Shown one piece after another: positions 6,144 through 10,558 of a stretch of 10,558 nucleotides of DNA. The notes beneath the pieces are model-generated. The model was not told the origin of the DNA and searched no databases. It worked only from the letters and a program-made list of their open reading frames with translations. This DNA is from Actinomycetes bacterium (lineage in GTDB: Bacteria; Actinomycetota; Actinomycetes; S36-B12). How positions within the stretch are numbered: the first letter of the stretch is position 1; each line of letters opens with the position of its first letter. A program made the position numbers and the translations under genes. The stretch is from positions 1 through 10,558 of the forward strand of contig JAUHZW010000056.1 in assembly GCA_030425745.1 (NCBI GenBank), read 5' to 3'.

Positions 6144-7942
6144 GCGACGTGACCGTGCAGGACAGGCAGCATCCGGTGCGCGCCCTGTGGGAGGCGATGT
6201 CGAGCCAGCGCCGCGAACTGGGCATCGCCGGTGTGCTCGGCGCGATCGCATCCCTGAGTGCGGTCGCGCTGCTGGGCGTGTCGGGGTGGCTGATCGCGAC
6301 CGCCGCCACGATGCCCCCGGTCCTCACGCTGACCGTGGCCGCCGTCATGGTGCGCACCCTCGCCATCAGCCGTGCCGCGTTCCGATACCTCGAGCGGCTC
6401 GTCGGCCACGACGCCGCGTTCCGAGGACTTGTCCAACTCCGCGAGCGCGTCTATACGCGCCTCGAGCAGCTCGCCCCCACCGGCCTGCGGGCCTTCGCAC
6501 GTGGTGATCTGCTCGCCCGTCTCGTCGCCGACGTCGACTCTGCCCTCGACCTGCCACTGCGCATCGTGCTTCCGTGGGCGCAGGCCGTGCTCGTCTCGCT
6601 GGCGACCGCGGCATTCCTGCTCTGGCTCCTGCCGCCCGTGGGTGCCGCGATCGCACTTCTCTGCCTCGTCGCCCTCGCCCTCGTGCCCTGGCTGATCTCG
6701 CGCACCGCGCGCACTGCGGAGGCGCGCATGGCGCCGGCTCGCGCAGAGCTGTCAGCAGCCGTTGTCCGGGCCCTGGACGCGACCCCCGAGATCACGGCCT
6801 TCGGCGCGACCGCGCCGGTCGCCGAGCGCGTCGAGGAACTGGACACCGGGCTCACCCGGCTGAATGTGCGGGAGTCCGTCGCCCTCGGTCTCGGTGGGGG
6901 CATCGGCACGATCGTGCAGGGCCTCGGGGTGGTGGGCGCGATCGTCCTCACGGTGCCCGCGGTGATCGACGGGCGGCTGGAAGGGGTCTGGCTCGCCGTC
7001 GCCGCGCTCCTGCCCCTCGCCCTGTTCGACGTTCTCGCGACCCTGCCGTCGTCGGCCCTCGCGTACCAGCGGGTCCGGGGATCGGCCGTCCGCCTCGCCG
7101 AGGTGGAGGAGGCACCTCTGCCTGTGGCCGAGCCGGCCAAGCCGGTCGCCATCCCCGAGCACTTCACCGGACTCACCCTCACCGATGTCTCGGCCCGCTG
7201 GGCCCCGGGAACGGATGCGCTGCAGGGCATCGACCTGAGCGTGGAGCCCGGATCCCGCGTCGCTGTGGTGGGGCCGAGTGGCGCGGGCAAGTCGACTCTG
7301 GCCGCGGTTCTCCTGGGCTTCCTGCCCTACGACGGGTCGGTGACCGTGTCCGGGGTGGAGGTGCGGTCCACCGACGGTGACGACCTGCGCCGCCATGTCG
7401 GTCTGCTCTCACAGCAGGCCCACATCTTCGACACGACGATCGCTGACAACATCCGCATCGGCAAGCCTGACGCGACCGATGGCGACCTCGATGCGGCCGT
7501 GCGCGGCGCACAACTGGCGCCGTGGGTCGCCCGACTTCCCCGAGGACTGGCCACCCCGGTGGGTGCATTCGGCCTCGCCGTCTCCGGGGGTGAGCGTCAA
7601 CGCATCGCTCTCGCCCGACTCCTGCTCGCCCGCCGGTCGATGGTCGTCCTTGACGAGCCGACCGAGCACCTCGACGGTCCGACGGCGGATGCCCTCACCG
7701 AGACGATGGCGCAGGCGTTCGAGCATTCGACCGTCCTGATGATCACGCACCGCCTGCTCGGGATCGAGGAGTACGACCGCATCGTCGTCATCGATCGGGG
7801 CCACATCACGATGCAGGGCACTCACGCCGAACTCATGGAGCGTGGCGGCTGGTACGCCGAGCAGTGGACGTTGGAATCCGAGCGCCAGGACATGGCGCGC
7901 CTGCTGCCGACCCTTCCGATCGGACGCGCGGTGTCCACCTGA
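6140..7942 (+). CDS. cydC: Heterodimeric ABC exporter subunit CydC, for cytochrome bd assembly
   Basis: 600 aa from this start; partner half-transporter of CydD. The membrane domain spans about residues 20-320 and the nucleotide-binding domain about 340-570. Walker A is GPSGAGKS (378-385), the signature VSGGE (481-485), Walker B ends in D505-E506, followed by the D-loop EHLD, and the H-loop is MITHR. The second of two in-frame GTG codons (6137, 6140) was chosen because GTGA overlaps the cydD stop by 4 bp, the usual geometry for translational coupling; 6137 would add one residue. Only weak Shine-Dalgarno-like sequence precedes it. The canonical signature here, against LSIGQ in CydD, implies two unequal ATP sites in the heterodimer. 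Gene order cydABDC places it as the last gene of the oxidase cluster. Confidence 0.95.
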   Translation: MSDVTVQDRQHPVRALWEAMSSQRRELGIAGVLGAIASLSAVALLGVSGWLIATAATMPPVLTLTVAAVMVRTLAISRAAFRYLERLVGHDAAFRGLVQLRERVYTRLEQLAPTGLRAFARGDLLARLVADVDSALDLPLRIVLPWAQAVLVSLATAAFLLWLLPPVGAAIALLCLVALALVPWLISRTARTAEARMAPARAELSAAVVRALDATPEITAFGATAPVAERVEELDTGLTRLNVRESVALGLGGGIGTIVQGLGVVGAIVLTVPAVIDGRLEGVWLAVAALLPLALFDVLATLPSSALAYQRVRGSAVRLAEVEEAPLPVAEPAKPVAIPEHFTGLTLTDVSARWAPGTDALQGIDLSVEPGSRVAVVGPSGAGKSTLAAVLLGFLPYDGSVTVSGVEVRSTDGDDLRRHVGLLSQQAHIFDTTIADNIRIGKPDATDGDLDAAVRGAQLAPWVARLPRGLATPVGAFGLAVSGGERQRIALARLLLARRSMVVLDEPTEHLDGPTADALTETMAQAFEHSTVLMITHRLLGIEEYDRIVVIDRGHITMQGTHAELMERGGWYAEQWTLESERQDMARLLPTLPIGRAVST

Positions 7943-8058
7943 TGCCGTTGGAGTCGTCGGTGCGCATGCACCACGAAAGCGCGTGACCGGGGGACGAGCC
8001 CACCACCTGGAAGGCGTCCGGCAACCGAAGCCGGTGTCGCGACCTCTAGCATGGCGCG
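7943..8058 (+). other. Intergenic gap after cydC with two weak hairpins
   Basis: This 116-bp gap holds two small inverted repeats: GGTGC-GCAT-GCACC (7959-7972) and CCGGC-AACCGAA-GCCGG (8018-8034). Either might help end the cyd transcript, but 5-bp stems are weak in GC-rich DNA and neither has a T-tract. The right end carries a putative leaderless -10 for the next gene. A GGGAC at 7991-7995 is not part of a DosR-type palindrome. Confidence 0.3.
8047..8052 (+). promoter_or_regulatory. Possible leaderless -10 element (TAGCAT) for the CPBP gene
   Basis: TAGCAT fits TANNNT and ends 6 nt before the ATG at 8059. That puts the expected transcription start at or beside the A of the start codon. No Shine-Dalgarno is present in the preceding 15 nt. 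It suggests the CPBP gene has its own promoter, separate from cydABDC. No clear -35 is seen. Confidence 0.45.
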
Positions 8059-8970
8059 ATGCTGCTCGGCTGGCAGGTCATCGTCATCGCTGCTGGAGCC
8101 GTTCTCGGCATCGGATGGTGGGTTCGTCGCACCCATGGCACGCGAGCGGCCCTGGTGATGCTCGGTCTGGCGGCACTGACCCTCACTGTCGTGTGGATCT
8201 CGTACGAGGTGTGGCCCATCGAGAGCCTGCGCCGGGGGAATCTGCCCGTCGGGCTGGCGCTGTTCGCGCTCCCGGCTCTGGCAGGGTCGGTGATCGCGTG
8301 GCGACGCGGGAGCCTCGATGCGCGGGCCGTGGGCTACCTGGCCGTCCTCTGGGTGACTCCCGCAGTGCTTCTGCATGTGAGCCAACTACGACTCTTCGAT
8401 GATGCGTCGGATCCGTCCTTCAGCCACTCCTTGTGGTGGGCGGGGGTCACTTTGTCCATCTACGTCGCTGTCCCGATCGCGTACGCGCGCATCACGGGTC
8501 AGTCCGTCCGTTCCTATGGCCTCTCCCTGAAGTTCGTGCGGTCCGAGGCCACGTTCATCGCCCTCATCGCCCCGGCCATCATCGTGCTCGTATGGCTCAT
8601 CTCTTCCGACGAGCGCTTCCAGCGCACCTACCCGTTCTACGACTTCGAGAGCGGTGGTGACTCTGCGGTCACGAAGCTCGTGATCTTCGAACTCGCCTAC
8701 GGGGCCACCTTCGTCGCACTGGAGTTCTTCTTCCGTGGATTCCTGGTCTTCGCTGGTCAGCCTGCCTTGGGCGTCCATGCGGTGCCGGTCATGGCCTTCG
8801 CCTACTGCCTCATCCACCTGGGCAAGCCGATGCCGGAGTGCGCTTCCAGCCTCATCGGGGGCCTGATCCTCGGCTATCTCGCACTGAAGCTGCGCTCCAT
8901 CGCCGCAGGGGTCGTCGCCCACCTCACGATGGCGTGGGGAATGGACGCTTTCGTCATCGGGCGCCGGTAG
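8059..8970 (+). CDS. CPBP/Abi-family intramembrane protease homologue
   Basis: 303 aa integral membrane protein with about eight hydrophobic segments (near 4-21, 29-48, 62-80, 90-108, 126-144, 166-182, 205-223 and 240-300 in two or more helices). The C-terminal half shows the CPBP (Rce1-like) pattern: LEFFFRG (221-227) in place of EExxxR, YCLIHLGKP (249-257) for the motif-2 histidine (H253), and AHLTMAWGMD (287-296) with H288. The first glutamate of the usual pair is leucine here and the residue four after H288 is alanine rather than asparagine. It therefore belongs to a variant branch, or may be inactive. Substrate unknown; relatives act in prenyl-protein processing, bacteriocin self-immunity or signalling. 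The start is supported by a leaderless -10 at 8047. The gene lies between cydC and the sensor kinase, with no evident functional tie to either. Confidence 0.8.
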   Translation: MLLGWQVIVIAAGAVLGIGWWVRRTHGTRAALVMLGLAALTLTVVWISYEVWPIESLRRGNLPVGLALFALPALAGSVIAWRRGSLDARAVGYLAVLWVTPAVLLHVSQLRLFDDASDPSFSHSLWWAGVTLSIYVAVPIAYARITGQSVRSYGLSLKFVRSEATFIALIAPAIIVLVWLISSDERFQRTYPFYDFESGGDSAVTKLVIFELAYGATFVALEFFFRGFLVFAGQPALGVHAVPVMAFAYCLIHLGKPMPECASSLIGGLILGYLALKLRSIAAGVVAHLTMAWGMDAFVIGRR

Positions 8971-8989
8971 CCGGCCTAGGCTGGCCGGC
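8970..8989. repeat. Perfect 7-bp inverted repeat between CPBP stop and kinase start
   Basis: GCCGGCC (8970-8976) and GGCCGGC (8983-8989) are exact complements separated by the 6-nt loop TAGGCT. The left arm starts on the last base of the CPBP TAG stop, and the right arm ends immediately before the kinase ATG. It could be a small terminator for the upstream gene or an operator straddling the kinase promoter. It has no T-tract. Confidence 0.6.
8977..8982 (+). promoter_or_regulatory. Possible leaderless -10 element (TAGGCT) for the sensor kinase
   Basis: TAGGCT fits TANNNT and ends 7 nt before the ATG at 8990. It occupies exactly the loop of the GCCGGCC/GGCCGGC inverted repeat. Only a poor AGG stands in a possible Shine-Dalgarno position, which favours a leaderless start. 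The motif is short, so this remains tentative. Confidence 0.4.
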
Positions 8990-10558
8990 ATGGCGCCACC
9001 CATCGACCCCGAGCGCGGTCTCTACACGGCTGTCGTCTCCGTCGCCGCCGGGCTGGAGCTGAGCTCGACCCTCCGCCGGATCGTCCACGCTGCGGTCGAT
9101 CTCGTCGACGCGGCCTACGGGGCCCTCGGAGTCCTGGGCCCGGACGGACGGATCGGGGAGTTCGTCCAGGTCGGGATGGATTCGGCCACGGTGGGGGCGA
9201 TCGGCGACGCGCCGTCGGGCAAGGGCATCCTCGGACTGCTCATCGACCACCCGGTCCCGATCCGGCTGGACGACCTCTCCCATCACGGGGCCTCGGTGGG
9301 GTTCCCCGAGGGCCATCCGCCCATGACCTCCTTCCTCGGCGTCCCCGTGCGCGTGCGCGGCGAGGTCTTCGGCAACCTCTACCTCACCGACAAGCGCGGG
9401 GGAGCAAGCTTCACGAGTGATGACGAGCGCACCGTCATGGCGCTGGCGGCAGCGGCCGCGGTCGCGATCGAGAACGCCCGCCTGTTCGAGCGGACTCGAA
9501 CGCGCGAGCGCTGGCAGGGCGCGGTGGCCGATGTCGCCAACGCCGTGCTCGGTGGCAGCGGTGCTGATGAGGTGCTCTCCCTCATCGCGAACCGGTCACG
9601 TGCGCTGACCAAGGCGGATGTCGTCCTCGTGGCCCTGCAGGAGCCCGAGGGCCTGGCCGTCGAGATCGTCGATGCACGGGGTGTCCCGGAGGAGGGGTCC
9701 GCTGACGTCTCACCCGCGGTGCATCGCACGACGCAGCAGGTCCTCGAGGCTCTGGCGCAGTGGCCCGATCAACGGGTGCCGGCCGACTCGGTCATCCACG
9801 ACATCCTCGAGGCCGGTGACCGTCGCGTCATCGACCATGCCGAGGATGCGCTCGGCATGACGATTCCGGGAGCCCACCTCGGCCCCGCTCTCGTGATCCC
9901 GCTCAGCACCGCCGACCGCAGCCTCGGCGTTCTGGTGCTCATCTGCGTCGACGACCATGTCTATATCCCCGACGACCTCGTCGACCTCGCCGGATCGTTC
10001 GGTTCGCAGGCGGCCGTCACCCTTGTCCTGGCCGAGGCCCGGCGCGAGCATGAGCGTCTGGCGGTCTACGAGGATCGCGACCGCATCGCCCGTGATCTCC
10101 ACGATCTCGTCATCCAGCGCCTCTTCGCTACGGGGATGATGCTGCAGGGCACCACGCGTATCGACGACGTCCCGGAGGCGGCAGCCGAGCGGGTGTCGCG
10201 CGCGGTCGATGAGCTCGACGAGACGATCAAGGAGATCCGACAGACGATCTTCGCCCTCCACGAGCCGGTCGAGGGTCCGTCGTCGAGCGCTCGTGGTCGA
10301 GTCCTGCGTGAGACGTCGCAGTCGGCGGCCCTGCTGGGCTTCGAGCCCTCCGTTCGTTTCGCCGGGCCGGTCGACTCGATGATCGATGCGGAGGTCATCG
10401 AGCATCTGGTCGCCGCCTTGCGGGAGGCGCTGACCAACGCGGCCAAGCACGCTGATGCGCAGCGGGTCGAGGTGGTCGTGCAGATCGAGGGCGGCGATGT
10501 CGTCCTGGCGGTCACGGACGACGGCGTCGGCATCGCCGAGGAGCATGCGGGTCGGCGC
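8990..10558 (+). CDS. DosS/DosT (DevS)-type two-GAF sensor histidine kinase, 3' end outside window
   Basis: 523 residues are visible, still open at the window end; M. tuberculosis DosS has 578. The order is GAF1 (about 22-165), GAF2 (about 185-348), a HisKA_3 dimerisation/phosphoacceptor region and a HATPase_c domain. The H-box RDRIARDLHDLVIQRLFA (363-380) puts the phosphorylated histidine at H371. The N-box is EALTNAAKH (479-487, N483) and the G1 box DDGVGI (510-515). In GAF1, GHPPM contains H109, matching the DosS proximal heme ligand H149; Y131 in NLYLTDK matches distal Y171. DosS E87 aligns with G47, as in DosT. About 40 N-terminal residues of DosS are absent, with no room for them because the CPBP stop is 19 bp upstream. 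Expected role: heme-based oxygen, nitric oxide or CO sensing in the cytoplasm and phosphotransfer to a NarL/DosR-type regulator, probably encoded downstream. Confidence 0.93.
   Translation, partial: MAPPIDPERGLYTAVVSVAAGLELSSTLRRIVHAAVDLVDAAYGALGVLGPDGRIGEFVQVGMDSATVGAIGDAPSGKGILGLLIDHPVPIRLDDLSHHGASVGFPEGHPPMTSFLGVPVRVRGEVFGNLYLTDKRGGASFTSDDERTVMALAAAAAVAIENARLFERTRTRERWQGAVADVANAVLGGSGADEVLSLIANRSRALTKADVVLVALQEPEGLAVEIVDARGVPEEGSADVSPAVHRTTQQVLEALAQWPDQRVPADSVIHDILEAGDRRVIDHAEDALGMTIPGAHLGPALVIPLSTADRSLGVLVLICVDDHVYIPDDLVDLAGSFGSQAAVTLVLAEARREHERLAVYEDRDRIARDLHDLVIQRLFATGMMLQGTTRIDDVPEAAAERVSRAVDELDETIKEIRQTIFALHEPVEGPSSSARGRVLRETSQSAALLGFEPSVRFAGPVDSMIDAEVIEHLVAALREALTNAAKHADAQRVEVVVQIEGGDVVLAVTDDGVGIAEEHAGRR

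Noticed and set aside
7991..8001. Possible second DosR half-site (GGGAC) after cydC
   Set aside because: The opposite half and the A/T centre are missing, so it matches only one arm of the consensus.

Overview
The window is high-GC DNA with dense, GC-rich third codon positions. It carries a short-Q-loop CydA, a DosS/DosT-type kinase and genes that appear to start without ribosome binding sites. Together these point to an actinomycete (Actinomycetota); genus cannot be assigned from the sequence alone. Six complete genes and one 3'-truncated gene fill almost all of the window.

Layout. A 19-bp tandem duplication lies at the left edge (1-38). A minus-strand gene (55-1578) encodes a membrane-anchored CHASE3-like/HAMP/SpoIIE-type PP2C phosphatase. 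It diverges from the cytochrome bd cluster across a 227-bp intergenic region. That region holds a DosR/DevR-box-like palindrome (1642-1661), further short palindromes, and a T-free tandem-repeat leader that ends in the cydA ribosome binding site. On the plus strand follow cydA (1806-3224), cydB (3251-4330), a 12-bp perfect hairpin (4344-4380), cydD (4401-6143) and cydC (6140-7942, GTGA overlap with cydD). After a 116-bp gap come a CPBP-type membrane protease homologue (8059-8970) and a two-GAF histidine kinase of the DosS/DosT type (8990 to the window end, last part missing).

How the genes may work together. CydA and CydB form the high-affinity quinol oxidase cytochrome bd. CydDC is the heterodimeric ABC exporter needed for its assembly. 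The kinase keeps the proximal heme histidine and distal tyrosine of the mycobacterial oxygen sensors DosS and DosT. The cydA upstream region carries a 16/20 match to the DNA site bound by their response regulator. The inferred picture is a local hypoxia circuit: a heme-GAF sensor kinase, an unseen DosR-like regulator probably just beyond the right edge, and cydABDC as target. The phosphatase shares the same regulatory region. Three genes (phosphatase, CPBP protein, kinase) have a TANNNT hexamer 6-7 nt upstream of the start codon and no clear Shine-Dalgarno, suggesting leaderless transcripts. No rRNA, tRNA, CRISPR array or insertion sequence was seen.
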